A DNA stretch of 64,000 nt, from assembly GCA_013399115.1 (NCBI GenBank), contig VXAA01002975.1:153605-217604 (forward strand), written 5' to 3'. How positions within the stretch are numbered: the first letter of the stretch is position 1; every line of letters starts with the position of its first letter. The notes beneath the pieces were generated by a model. The model saw nothing but the letters and a program-made list of their open reading frames with translations. It had not been told where the DNA came from and did not search any database. Positions 24,102 to 35,176 of the stretch are shown piece after piece. Source of the stretch: Anseranas semipalmata (taxonomy: Eukaryota; Chordata; Aves; Anseriformes; Anseranatidae). The translations under genes and the position numbers were made by a program.

Positions 24102-24226
24102 GTTTTTTTGTTTTTTTTTTTTTTGGTTTGGTTTGTTCATTTTTGTTTATTTGTTTGTTTGTTTAAGTTTTTCTTTGTTTCTTTGTGGGTTTTTGTTTCT
24201 GCTTTAGTTTTCCTTTTTTTTTTTTC
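24102..24226. repeat. T-rich / (TTTG)n low-complexity region
   Basis: About 125 bases of T runs with TTTG and TTTC units, ending in a 14-T run at about 24213-24226. The antisense is (CAAA)n-like and explains the lysine-rich frame at 24137-24526. Confidence 0.92.
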
Positions 24227-24639
24227 ACACAAAATCATAATCAAATCAAAATGAAGGGGTTCTGATAGCCTTCTGCCTAGGCCAATGTCAACAGAAGTTT
24301 GTCCCATTGAGGTCCTAAAAGAAATACCCATCTCCCTACCATCCCTACAGTCCCCTACCACTGACACTTTCTGGATTTGAGTTGTCTCCTGATTCTCAAT
24401 ACCCCTCAACATTTTGGAACAAACATTATTTTTACCCTGAGTCAAAACCCAGATGATGCTCCACGTATGGTAAGCTCCAGAGATCACCCTATAAGCAGTG
24501 AAGATGAGACTTGGAAAAGTCTGCATCCATCCACAGTCCCTGGAGAATATTCTGGCACTTCTGCACTCAAACCTTGCTGCCTTGCTAGCTCATGCTGCAG
24601 CCAAGGACGTGCAAAACACACCCTTGGCATCACACTATA

Positions 24640-24689
24640 AAAAAACAAACAAACAAACAAAAACACACACACAAAAAAAAAAAACACAA
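24640..24689. repeat. (CAAA)n-(CA)n A-rich simple repeat
   Basis: AAACAAACAAAC units lead into (CA)5 and a 12-A run. Confidence 0.9.
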
Positions 24690-25689
24690 CAGGTTGCAAC
24701 ATGGCCCAAACTTCATATTTTGCATGTTGAACTGAAAGCCCCTCCCACACGAACACAAATGTTAACAGCTGCATCTCAGGGCAGTAGGCAGCAAGTGGCT
24801 CTGAGGTATCCAAGTCCTGTGACATCCCCAGCCCACTCTGATGGGCTGGTCCTGATGGCGTGAACCTTTGGGCTGGGGCAGATGCCTTTAGCAAGATTAA
24901 TGCTGTCTTTCCTGACCAAAGCGTGGCTTGTCTCCCATATTAACCAGGAATTTCTGCTGAACACCCCTGGCACTGGTAACAGCTCTTGCCACCTTGCTAA
25001 TACTCACTCCATGTGTCTCACCCTCTTGGTGAGCAGTGCAGGGATGCTTGGGGCCAAGCCCGCTGTGCTGTTCATGCAGCACCTGGCACAAGTCCCATCT
25101 CTGACTCAGGTGCTCTGGTGCTACTTAAACAAATGTGTCACCAAACTGCACAGAAAATACCATAGGATCACTAGACTGTTTTTGCTCCTTGAGTGTGCAG
25201 ACCAAACTGGAGGGTTATTGGCAGAACTGGAATAACAGAGGCTGTTAACAGGGCTGAATTCAGCTGCTATTGGCAGCTGGGTGGGGAATGGACCCTTTGC
25301 ACAGCTGATGGGTTGGGAAGGGGTACGATGCTGGGAGAGGAACAAAAAGGAAATAACCCATGGGATGCAAGCCAGCATTGAGGCATGGTGGCAGGTCAAA
25401 TGAAGGAGGGAAGCAGTGAGAGCAGGGGATGGTGGGCTGCAAGGGGAAACCGGGAGAGCTGCCCAGCACTCCCAGGTATACACTTGTTTGCCTGATAAAT
25501 TCAACCCCAAGCAGAAAAGAAATGATGAAATGAAGAAAGCTAGTGCCAGTTGTGTGGAGAGAGCCCTGAGCGGACAGCATTGTTTTACGGTCCAGACTGC
25601 ATGACTGATTGGATTTCCCAACAATATTTCTCAATGCCTAAGTGTGAGAAGCCCCTGGGAACAATAACTTTCCTGCAGCTCAGAAGTTG

Positions 25690-25890
25690 AGTGATGAAGC
25701 CGTGGGTTAATAGCAATTAGTCTCCACACTGGCGGCTCCCTCTGCCACCTCCATTTCTTTTTAATTTGCTGCTGGCCCCACAGCAGTGTAAATAATCCTT
25801 TGTTTTAAATCCGTTGTAAATCTGCTGGTGAAATAACTGCGGCTTGAGTTATACAATGAGGATTCTTGATGAATGCACTTGGACAGGCTG
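25690..25890. other. Candidate conserved non-coding block
   Basis: A repeat-free segment with intact words such as TTAATAGCAATTAGTCTCC, TTTTTAATTTGCTGC, TGTAAATAATCC and AACTGCGGCTTGAGTTAT. It contains several homeodomain cores and forkhead-like TGTAAATA. Texture suggests constraint; not proven. Confidence 0.3.
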
Positions 25891-26366
25891 GAGGGATGGG
25901 CATACCTGTGTTCTATAGAATTCATGGCTGGCAGCTGAGCAGGGGATGCAGGTAATTTTATGGACTTCTTCAGTTTTCAGTCACTGTGAAGTTTTTACTA
26001 TTAGAGGGGTTAAGCAGGGAACAGACACTTAATCTAGGCACCAACTGAAGATGTGATTATCAAATGCAAAATAAAAATAAACAAATGAGCTCTCTGACCT
26101 ATGGCTCAGGATCATCTTAAAGTTTGGAGAAACTTTCACGACATGATGGACGGTAGCAAGGAGAATCAACAGCCGATTTAAGAGAGAGCTGAGCATCCAT
26201 GTTAACATTTCAGTGGACACCAGAGGATCCACCTGAATTCACAGACACAAACACAATATCCTTCCTCTGAGGACTTAGACTGATGACACCCACCTTTGCT
26301 GGGAAGCACAGACAGGCAGATAACAACAAGTTGGCAACATGGCACTTTCATATCTGATAAGACTCG

Positions 26367-26419
26367 TTTTTTTTTTTTTGTTTTGTTTCCTTTTTTTTTT
26401 TTTTGGTGTGTGTGTGTGA
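26367..26419. repeat. T-rich tract with terminal (TG)n
   Basis: T13, GTTTTGTTTCC, then T14 and GG(TG)5. Confidence 0.9.
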
Positions 26420-27759
26420 TTATTGGAGGATCTTGCTGGCAACACCTCACCCCATGAACTGTGGTCTGTGAACCATGCTGACACTAAAGGAAATGAATGG
26501 CATTTTAGAGGTGAGGACTGAGAAGCAGGAGAGCTGGGACCTAGCTAGCTCACAGCAGGCATTGTAAAGGGGGCATGTTTTGGAACAGGAAAGCTTAAGC
26601 ATTAGCGTGGATGTTAAGTTTGGCACTGAAAAAGAGTTTGGGTTGGCTGACACCAATAACTGTGAGCTACCATGAACTTGTGAATACTTTTGACTCTGGA
26701 TATCAGAGCATGAACCCTGCCCTGTCACCTCCTGGTATCCTTAGCTCTGACTTGGGTATCCAGACTTTTTACAGGGGAGCCAATGTCCTTTGGAGTAACA
26801 ATGGAAATAAGGTCCATGTGTGTAAGTGCCTATTCAGCTTCTCTAGCCAAAACCAAATACTGCTCTGGGGCCATAGAAACATGCCCACCTACTTGAGGAT
26901 CATGAACTGAGAAGCCTTCTTAGAATGAGTTGCCTTTTTACATCATGAAACGTTAAAGTGAAGAGATTTTTCTGTCTCTTCTTTCATAGAGATCTTGGCG
27001 CACAAAGAGGACAGGGGCTGTTTTAAGGAATTGGAGAGATCCCTAGAATTTTCCTATCCCCAAACGCCATAGATGAACCTTGAAAGAGAAAATGCTGCTG
27101 AAACTCAGTTTTTTTTTTATCAGGGCTCTTCATGAAGTCTCAGGAAACCAGGCTATTCTCTGAGGCTCATCAGGCACCTACAGACCATCAGCATAAAGCT
27201 GCATGCAGTGCAAAGGTGTTGGACTTACATATTTGCATCATGTAAAGTAAGTCTCCCCCTCTTGTGTGTGCTGGGGCATCACCTTGGAGCATGGAAGAGA
27301 CAAGACTCACTCCTCTTTGTCAAGTTTTAAAGGAACTGATATCAAAACCCCTTAATGTAGATGGGTGCCAAGGTTATTTCTGGCTTCCTTGTTGCTGGAA
27401 TGATGATAGACAGTTTTGGTTGTTTAGTATGATTACATTAATCCTGGAATGGAGGACCTTCAAAAGGATTCTGTCTACATACGTTAGAGAAACTTCATTC
27501 CTGGCAGGTTGAAAAGTGTAGCTGGAATACAACAACAGGCCTGCAAAGCTGCATGCTGGAGCATATATATCTCCTGCCAGAAGTGGCTTTCACATCATCA
27601 AAGACTTTCAGGACAGAAGAGCAGAAAACATCACCAAGTGTGACTCCCTGAAAAACATAGACTCTTTGTTTGACATTGTCCTTCCTTTGCTCAGAAGTGT
27701 TTTTGTTCTTGTTTTGTTGTTGTCATTTGCCTTGTTAAAAAGCACACACAATAAACAGA
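26420..27759. other. Unique non-coding sequence
   Basis: No gene or repeat is recognised; the open frames at 26447-26910 and 27264-27512 are short and featureless. Confidence 0.45.
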
Positions 27760-27806
27760 CAAAAAACAAAAAACAAAAACAAAAACAAAAACAAAAGCAA
27801 AAAACA
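27760..27806. repeat. (CAAAAA)n simple repeat
   Basis: About eight CAAAA/CAAAAA units. It lies 50 bases 5' of the CR1 stub at 27856 and explains the Cys/Phe-rich antisense frame at 27608-27859. Confidence 0.92.
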
Positions 27807-27855
27807 CATATTTGAGACCCTTTGGGCTTTCCTTGTGTTCTTTTAGGATTTGTAT

Positions 27856-27909
27856 TCAATGATCCTTGTGGCTCCCTTCCAACTAGGGATACTCTGCGAT
27901 TCTATGATT
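27856..27909 (+). mobile_element. 54-bp CR1 3' stub, sense
   Basis: TCAATGATCCTTGTGGCTCC, CTTCCAACTAGGG and the octamer pair ACTCTGCG-ATTCTATG-ATT reproduce just the last 54 bases of the same subfamily tail seen at 9007-9056. It is an extreme 5' truncation. The tail retains near-consensus sequence, so the insertion is not among the oldest here. Confidence 0.92.
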
Positions 27910-29130
27910 TTCTTTCCACCCAGACCTTCACTGTAGACTACATCTGTGAAATGGGTGCCTTGATTAATGGGGCTTTCTCCTACCTCTCTTGAGGAAGAAT
28001 ATGATTAATTGGAGCAAGGTAGAGGGCCTCCTTGGATATGATTAATACACACATTTTCTCAGCTGGTATTCAGACCCACCTCAGTTGTTCAAACCACCCT
28101 TGTCAAAACAACCATGCAATATAAGCTAACTAAACTCCTAGGCTGTCACCATTTTTGCTGTGTGAATTAGTTTGCTCACCAGGGGCCAATGAGGATTCTC
28201 AGAAAACCGAATCCTAAAGACCTTACAGGCTATCAAGTAAAAAAACTCTTATAAACCTGAGCTATTTCTTCAGATATTGCATCCATCTGCTATTGACTTT
28301 TGATGGATGATGCTTCAGGAGTCAGGTAGGTGAGCTTCTGAGGGGTTAGGAAAAGAGAAATATGGATCTTTTTATCCTCTGGTTTGAATCTGGCCAAGAA
28401 ATTTGATCCTAATCTCAGCCACTGTTACATAAATCTGTTCTGCAACCACTGGATGTGGTAACTGTTGTGAGAGGAACAAGTAGTCAGTCTCTGCACAATT
28501 CCTCAGGGCTCTCCTGCCACATTAAGTCCATGATCTTAAACTGGCCTTAAATGAGGACCTCAGTGAAGATACAAAGAGACTTTTATGGGGAGAGAAACCT
28601 CAGTTTGTTCAATTCTCAAGTTTTTCCTTTTTGCTTCAGTTTTAAAATGGGCTTGTAGTTCAGTATAATCCTAAACTCATTTCAGTCCTGGTTAGTCCTG
28701 AGTGAAATTCCCCAAACAAATCCCCCCAGGGGGCTGAGATGGATGGAGAAAGGGAGTGATTCATCTGGGTGGGCTCTATGCCCTAGGGCCTGGACTTCCA
28801 GAAATAGGACATCATAGTGAGGAGCAGAAATCGTGCCCTGTGCTGACGTATATGAAGAGAGGACTGGACAGATTGATGTCACCAGTCATGGCAGAGTCTG
28901 AACTCCCACTGCAGAATATTCTGGGCTCTTTGGGAAAACTTATTTATAACTTATCCTGGACTCCAACTGCCTTGCTGACTTACTACAAGCCCAGCTTGGA
29001 AATCTGGAAAGGATGCCTCTGGAAGCTATTTTTTCTGATCCTTATGGTAGATTGAAACCCCAGCCTTGAGGAGAGCCAGCACTGAAGGCATCATAATATT
29101 TTTATTTAAAAACCAAAGCAGAGAAATTAC
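27910..29130. other. Unique non-coding sequence
   Basis: No gene or repeat is recognised. Confidence 0.45.
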
Positions 29131-29230
29131 ACTTCTTTAGTCTAAATTCCTGTGCAGCACAGGCCAGAGAACGTCATTTGGTAATTTCTGTGGTTGAACC
29201 TTGTCCTTGAACAACTGTCCATTTTCAAAG
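29131..29230 (-). mobile_element. Ancient CR1 3' fragment, antisense
   Basis: 'tttagtctaaattcctgtgc', 'agcacaggccagagaac', 'tttggtaatttctg' and 'gtggttgaacc' line up with the antisense 3' end of the old reptile-type CR1 ('tagtctgacctcctg...cacaggccagagaacttcacccagtaattcctg...gtggttgaactag'). It is diverged but collinear for about 100 bases. This family is shared with turtles and crocodilians, so the insertion probably predates modern birds. Confidence 0.75.
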
Positions 29231-31602
29231 CATTGGACCTTCTAAACACTTTTCCTTCTGGTCTGACATTTTACTTGCTTTGTGGAGGTCCAGAAATGGC
29301 TAGTTTTGCATTTGGGCATGCAACACATAGGAGGAAACTTGATTCCATTGCCTTCTGAGGTTAGTTTATTTAGAAGAAATCTACTCACCCTTTTTTGAGT
29401 CATCATTTTGACAAATATTTGACCTCTGAAGTACTTCATCTTCTGGACTTGACCTGTGACTAACTGATTTTTGTAGTTAACTGGAAGCTCTAAATAAATA
29501 AGGAAATAGTTTTGGACCTACTGAGACAGAACATATTTCAAAATATTTGGTAAATCAAAACTGAAAAAAATATTTTATTTCAGGTCTCGTGGAGACCAAA
29601 ATTTTTGAATTCAGATGCATTTAAAGTTTTAATTCAGAATAAGAAGAAAATTTAAAATATTTCATTACAAATATTGAAGTTAAATGTTCTGATTGCTTCA
29701 AAAGATTTTTTAATATACATCTTTGGGACAAAAAATTTGGTGAAACTGAGACAACTTCATCAATATTTCACTGATGCCAAAACTGTAGGAAGACTTCAGG
29801 TTGCTTCTAACAACAGTTTCAGCCAAAAGTGCCTGTGCCTGGCAGTTGCCACAGGGAAATGGCAGTACAATATTTGTCTCTTCTTGAGCAAGCTCAGAAA
29901 CATCACCTGGCTTTCATTATTTTATTTTTGTGCCATGTTTCTGTGCATGATTATGCAATCCCAAAGTGCAAGTCTAAAGGCTTTACGCTACCGGGCCTGT
30001 TTGTAAAGAGAGATTAAACATTTCCAGAGTTGCAGATCTTTCTGGCTATATCTTCAGACAGAGAAAATTTTCACTCTCTTTTCCCCTGGCCTGAGATGAG
30101 GCACAGAAAGCAAACCTTATCCAGTTTCCCAGAGTTCATTTCCATCGCTTTCAAGACTGAAAGTGATAATGTCCAGTTATACCAGTGAAGGCAGAAACTC
30201 ATCCAACCTCAATGGCCCATAAAACTCCACTCCTAATGGGGACCATTTCCAAAACAATGTTACAGAACACCAACCATCTCTTTTATGAGGTGGGTCAATT
30301 GAATATCTCTGTGTTATTTTTGAATAAAAGGCAAATGGCCCTTTCTGGTGGAGCACCAGGCTGACCTTTCCTGGAAAGGTGACCCTAGGCAGTACTGCTG
30401 ACATTAGCGATGAACAAACCACCAAAAATTATGTGGAGAGAGAAGATGAAACAACACTGATTGCTTCTGAAGTTCCCCTGAGTTACCCGAGGCCCTTTCC
30501 TGTGACAGAAGACTTGTCACCTGTTCGCATTACATTTATTTTGTCATTTTTTCCCTCCAGATCTGCAGAAAATAGAGAAAGCTTGAAAAACAAGGGGAGG
30601 GGAGGTGAAATTCTGCCTGCATGTCATCTCATTTCTCTTTACTCTTTCATTCTTTTTTTTTTTTTTTTTGCTCTGTTCTTTTGATATCAAATGCAAAACC
30701 TGTAGTGCTTAGTTTGCTTGTTTCTTAGGCAAAAGTGCCATCTACTAGAAAAAAAAGAAAAAGGAAACTTCCAGATGTGGCTCTCTCTAAATTTGTGGAA
30801 CCTCCTAAATAGAAATCGCTGAGAAATCCCAAAACAAGATGTATGCTTGTTTGTTTGTTTGTTTTACCTGAAAGGAAAACTTCTAAATTGTTCACACCTA
30901 GCTTAACCGGACATGACCACAATTCAGCAAAATACTTGAAAAAAGCACTTAGTTTTAGGCAATATTCATTCCTGCTCACTGCCTGGGGGGCAATACAGTG
31001 CTTCAAGACCAAGCCCTTGCCCATAATTTCCATGAGAGATGTTTTTCACTCTTGTCCCTTAGATGCAGATTAGAAAAGGCCAGATAGCTTCTTCCCACAG
31101 CTTTTCTTCAGTGGCATTCTCGTCTGAATACCTCTCCTCAGGCCCTCTCTGTCTCGTGGCATTATCCAACATGACTGGGAATTGCTCGACACAACAGGAT
31201 TATGCAATAGGTAGTTGGCTTTACTCCCAATAGGAATATAAATGATATCAGAAAGGACATGTAAGCTGTGCCTAGAAAAACAAATGAGAGTTTGATTTCA
31301 AGAGCACTCAGGAGGATAGGTGCCGTGAAAGCTGGCCAGGTGGCTGTGATCACAACACTTTTCCTTCTATAAAAGCACAGATAGATGCAAACATTTTCAT
31401 GAAACGATGTAAGTGAACAACTCTGAGGCCTCTCCTCTGTTTCATCAGGTGAGAACTGGCCACTGGATTCCCAGTTTAGAAGACTGGCACCTAGACATTT
31501 ATATATACACAAAGACATCCATTCCTTCCACCCTTCTCCTCCTCCTAGCCACAGCCTGAAACTCAGTTTGCAAAGGTGAAGTTGCAGGACCAGTGAAAAC
31601 AA
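29231..31602. other. Unique, partly AT-rich non-coding sequence
   Basis: Positions 29490-29670 are very AT-rich, with TTTTGAATTC/AAATTTTTG words. A T17 run lies at 30653-30669 and (GTTT)4 at 30848-30863. No gene is seen; the 146-codon antisense frame at 31162-31602 has no domain and abuts the CT/T tract. Confidence 0.45.
30653..30669. repeat. T17 homopolymer
   Basis: Seventeen consecutive T residues after a pyrimidine-rich lead. Confidence 0.9.
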
Positions 31603-31655
31603 CTCTCTCTCTCTCTCTTTTTTTTTTTNNNNNNNNNNNNNTTTTTTTTTTTTTT
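31603..31655. repeat. (CT)n-poly(T) tract containing a 13-N gap
   Basis: (CT)8 at 31603-31618, T through 31628, thirteen N at 31629-31641, then T through 31655. The gap has identical homopolymer on both sides, so the N probably mask unresolved T-tract length rather than missing unique DNA. Confidence 0.97.
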
Positions 31656-33739
31656 GACAGAGTTGTAGGAAGAAAAGGAATCTCTGAAAAGCATACTTTT
31701 AGGAAACTCTGCTCTCAGTGAAACCATATTTTAACCTAGAAGAATCCTGAGAGAAGAGTGATGGAGAACTTGCCCCATATTATTGTACAGCTTCTTCCCA
31801 GAGCTGACCAGAACCTGTCCTCTCCCCTCTCCAGCTCTCTTCACTGGTCCTTTCAGTCTCCACCAGTTTCTTGCTGCAACCATCAATTAGGTTCAGATGT
31901 TTAAAAAGCAGGTAGAATAGTTCATGCCCAGCTCTCAAACAACTGCTCTTTTTCTATTAATGTCATCTCTCATTCTTTCCCTTCCTTCCCTGGACAGCAG
32001 TTTTGCAAGAGATCTCCACCAGCTTGATGCTTGTTCAGACAGCCTGAACGATGACAGCAGAACAGCCCTTTTTAGAGAGAAGGGGAAAGTGCTGAAGCGG
32101 CAGGGTTTACATTCACTCTTGGAGTTCAGTCCAGCTTGCCAGAAAACAAAACAAGAGAGGAACACACGCAAAAAAAAAAAGGAGAGAGAAAGGGAGAAAA
32201 ATGCAGCTTCTGTCTCTGGTGCTGACTCTGCCCACAGTCTCCCTGTGCAAAGAACGCAGACAGAGCAAATATCCCTATGAGCCCTTCAGAAAAGGATTCT
32301 TGCAAATGCCGTGTCTTTGAAGGTGTTGCTTTTAGCTGCCCTTTCTAACCACGGGCTTGCAGCCATTCTGCAAAGGGTGCTGGCGTGGCCAGGCAAGCTG
32401 TGCTCTGCAGGAGTCAGAGGGAGAGAGAGCAGCAAAAACAAGTTAGGATGGAGAGAGCTGCACTGGGTATGACAGCAAGAACCCCTTTCTTGTGTGGGAC
32501 AGTTTTCAGGACTTAACAGAATATTTCAGAGATGGGTCCTCAGAGGTGGCTGATCTGCTCTCAGGATCCTCCTGCCTATGATGCCCCAAGTATGTCCCAT
32601 GATACACCAAGGTGGGCAATGCAGAGCACAGGCTTTTCAGCTACAGCAACCAGGGGCAAATATTTCTCTTGGTTTGGGCTTCATGGTCTTCCTGAGCCTC
32701 TGTCCTATCTAAAATAAGGAGGGCAACACCCTGAGGGCATCAGGAGCTCTCTCCCGTGCATTGAACTGCATTTGAGACCTCAGCTAGGAAGAGGTGAAGG
32801 GTGCTGGGCTGCTTAGCTGCTGTCTGTGTTGGCAGATCAGCACTGGTACAAAAAATGTACATCTGTCAACACTTAACTATTCCCAGGGTTGGGCCTTCCT
32901 GACTGCCTTGGAAATGAAAGGAGATGCATGTCGAAACAAGGGGCTCAGCCCTAGAGCTGTAGCTGCCATAGCTGTGCTAAACCAGAGCCAGAAACCGGCA
33001 TGAGGACACAACAACATTCTGGTCAAGCCCTGCTCTCTTTCTGCTGCCCTTCCTGACCCTCTTCTCACCAGACCTGAAATGCTGAACCTGTGCACGTGGC
33101 TCATGGGTTTGAAGAGCTGCCAAGAGGAAGCAATACCTGGCACCGGCATGCTGCAAACCATGATGTGTCTGGAGCCCTGCCTGCTGCCAAACTACTGAGT
33201 GAAATGCTTGCAGCAAGAAGCTGGCACTCCCAAAAGAGGGTGGCTGTGCAGTGCTAGGTCTGTGCTGGACAGGCTGCCCTGACTCTGCTCTCAGGTCTGG
33301 TCACTTAACCAGATTCTCCTGCCTTTGACATGTGAAAGCCAGTCCTCAAACGCCTGAGTGCTGAATCCCTCGGGACATGCTTTAGCATGACACCATCTCA
33401 CACATAAAAATAGGTAACATAGAAGGGTGTTCAAGTCCTGCTGGTCGGTGGACCTGATGATAACCCCCAGACCCATGTGTCACCCATGGACTGTTCCTCT
33501 GGTGTCCCATGGACCAGGATGCCAGCTTGGATTCACAAGCTTTGCAGGTCTGTTCCTGTGTATCCCCACTGCGTGTGAGGCCAAACCTCTCAGCAGCAGA
33601 CGGACGATCTCCTCTGACACCTGCCACTGCAGTCAGACCTGACCTGGTAAGCAGGGCAATCCCAAGCCTTGCCACTGGCATGCAGTGTCTCGTGAATGGG
33701 AGCCAAGATCTGCTTGGGTTGCAATTCCCCTGACATAAC

Positions 33740-34070
33740 CGTCATTCAGTTCCAAAGCAATAAAGCAGCAATTGCGTATTTAGAAATGATTATTGAAAGC
33801 AGATTTATTAAGAATTAACGAGAGCAGTGTGGGAGTGATAAAAACACTTGCTAATCTTTGGGTTGGGCTGGTTTTGATAATCATCTAGAATTTGAAATAG
33901 CAGCACAGCAAAATCCTTATCTTATAAATCTGATGCAAGGTTTAATATGACAGTTATCATATGTTTATACATCAACTGATTATTAGAAACATATTCATTG
34001 AAAATTAACCATGTAATAGATGGTTATCTGTGACACTGCTTGCTTAAATAAATACACATGTTTTCACAAC
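33740..34070. other. AT-rich homeodomain/GATA motif-dense block, candidate enhancer
   Basis: In about 330 repeat-free bases there are many ATTA/TAAT cores, GATA-type words (CTTATCTTATAA near 33918, GTTATCATATG near 33954, GGTTATCTG near 34021), CAATTGCG near 33770 and TGATTATTGAAAG near 33787. Such clustering in unrepetitive AT-rich DNA is typical of vertebrate developmental enhancers, but also of merely AT-rich DNA. No promoter or exon is evident. Confidence 0.33.
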
Positions 34071-34223
34071 CAATTGAGAGCCTATTTGAAATGAGAGCTT
34101 GCTTTATTATTGTTTTTTTTTTTTTTTGTAATGTTGTAGAGTGCATTTGTTTGCTCCCCATTCCTGACATAACAGAGATGTTTTTCATTCCTAAGCTGTA
34201 TATGCTTAGCCAGCAAGTAATCA

Positions 34224-34246
34224 CAATAACAATAATAATAATAATG
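34224..34246. repeat. (AAT)n short simple repeat
   Basis: CAATAAC followed by four to five AAT units. It is immediately followed by 'gcatttgatttttatggcac', loosely like the 5' part of old MIR-type SINEs. Confidence 0.8.
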
Positions 34247-34599
34247 CATTTGATTTTTATGGCACCCACCAGCCACAGCTCTCTGGCTGTTTCACAAACA
34301 AGAATACCAATGCCCAGAGAGCACTAAAACATCCATCAGAAAAAAAGCCAAACAGAGTTCAAAATAAAAAGCAGCCCTTGTAATTAAAGCAAAATAACAA
34401 CGCATGCTTAGGATGATAAGTTTTCCAAGTCTCTTCTGAAAGCAAAACAAGACGAGAGCTCTGTTTTGTGGTGATCCAGCTGAGAGGCAGAGGGAGACAG
34501 GGGCAATTCAGGCTGCACAGGAGGGAGTGTTTCCCTGTCTGGGTGCGTGATGGCTTGAGTGCTGGACGAGCTGGCTTGGCACAGCTGTTCCCTTGGGTC

Positions 34600-34675
34600 T
34601 TAACTATATTTTATTGAGGAAGGCCAAGGCCCTGAGAGGTGAAATGCATTGGCCAGATTTGCTAAGGAAGCAGTA
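34600..34675 (+). mobile_element. Possible MIR-like SINE remnant
   Basis: 'attgaggaaggccaaggccc', 'tgagaggtgaaatgcattgg' and 'ccagatttgctaaggaagca' are in register with MIR 'atgaggaaactgaggcccagagaggtgaagtgacttgcccaaggtcacacagc'. About 75 bases, strongly diverged. Confidence 0.5.
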
Positions 34676-35127
34676 GTGCTTTAAGTGATATATGATGCTT
34701 TTTCTCTCCTGGTCCTAGCAGTGGGAGCGCTGGGACCAGCATGGGCTCTCTAAAGGCAAGAGAAGGAAGCCTAATCTTTGTGCTGTTGCACACTGTGCAT
34801 ATCAGCCACGAGGGACCAGTAGATCAGAGGGCAGTCCTCACCCACCATCTCCCATCCCTGCCCTCATCTCCTCCTCACTCCAATACCTCTCCCTGCTCCA
34901 TACTTTACCCATATTGAAAGAGAGCATAAAAAACAGTGGCTCCACTTTGATCGGTGGGTAGTTTCCTGGTGGGGGATCTGTGTGCAATGTTTGCTCTTCT
35001 TACCAGTTTGTGAAGTATGGGAAGCACAAGGCAGAACAGAGACTTTGCAGAGCCAGTGTTTGAAGAATAGCAACCCATGAAGAGCTGACATGCAGCAGGG
35101 ACACGGTTATTGTTAACTCTAATGACT

Positions 35128-35176
35128 GTTGTTGTTGTTGTTGTTATTGTTGTTGTTGTTGTTGTTGTTATTATTC
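35128..35176. repeat. (GTT)n microsatellite
   Basis: About 14 GTT units with two ATT interruptions at 35146 and 35170 onward. Confidence 0.95.

Larger units (their letters stand above)
24227..26366. other. Unique sequence with A-rich repeat and candidate regulatory block
   Basis: No gene is supported. The 167-codon (25121-25624, minus) and 136-codon (24484-24894, minus) frames overlap other open frames on both strands and lack domains. The block at 25690-25890 is listed separately. Confidence 0.45.
31656..35127. other. Unique non-coding sequence
   Basis: No supported gene. A 118-codon frame at 31924-32280 begins with a hydrophobic, signal-peptide-like stretch but ends in a lysine/glutamate-rich run made by an A/G-rich tract, so it is likely chance. 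The block 33740-34070 and the MIR-like piece near 34600 are listed separately. Confidence 0.45.

Noticed and set aside
25121..25624. 167-codon minus-strand open frame
   Set aside because: Overlaps other open frames on both strands, as expected by chance in GC-balanced DNA; no domain.
29490..29670. AT-rich stretches with TTTTGAAA words (also near 22640, 23690, 38440 and 51840)
   Set aside because: Possibly an unclassified old repeat, but I could not establish collinear similarity between them by eye.
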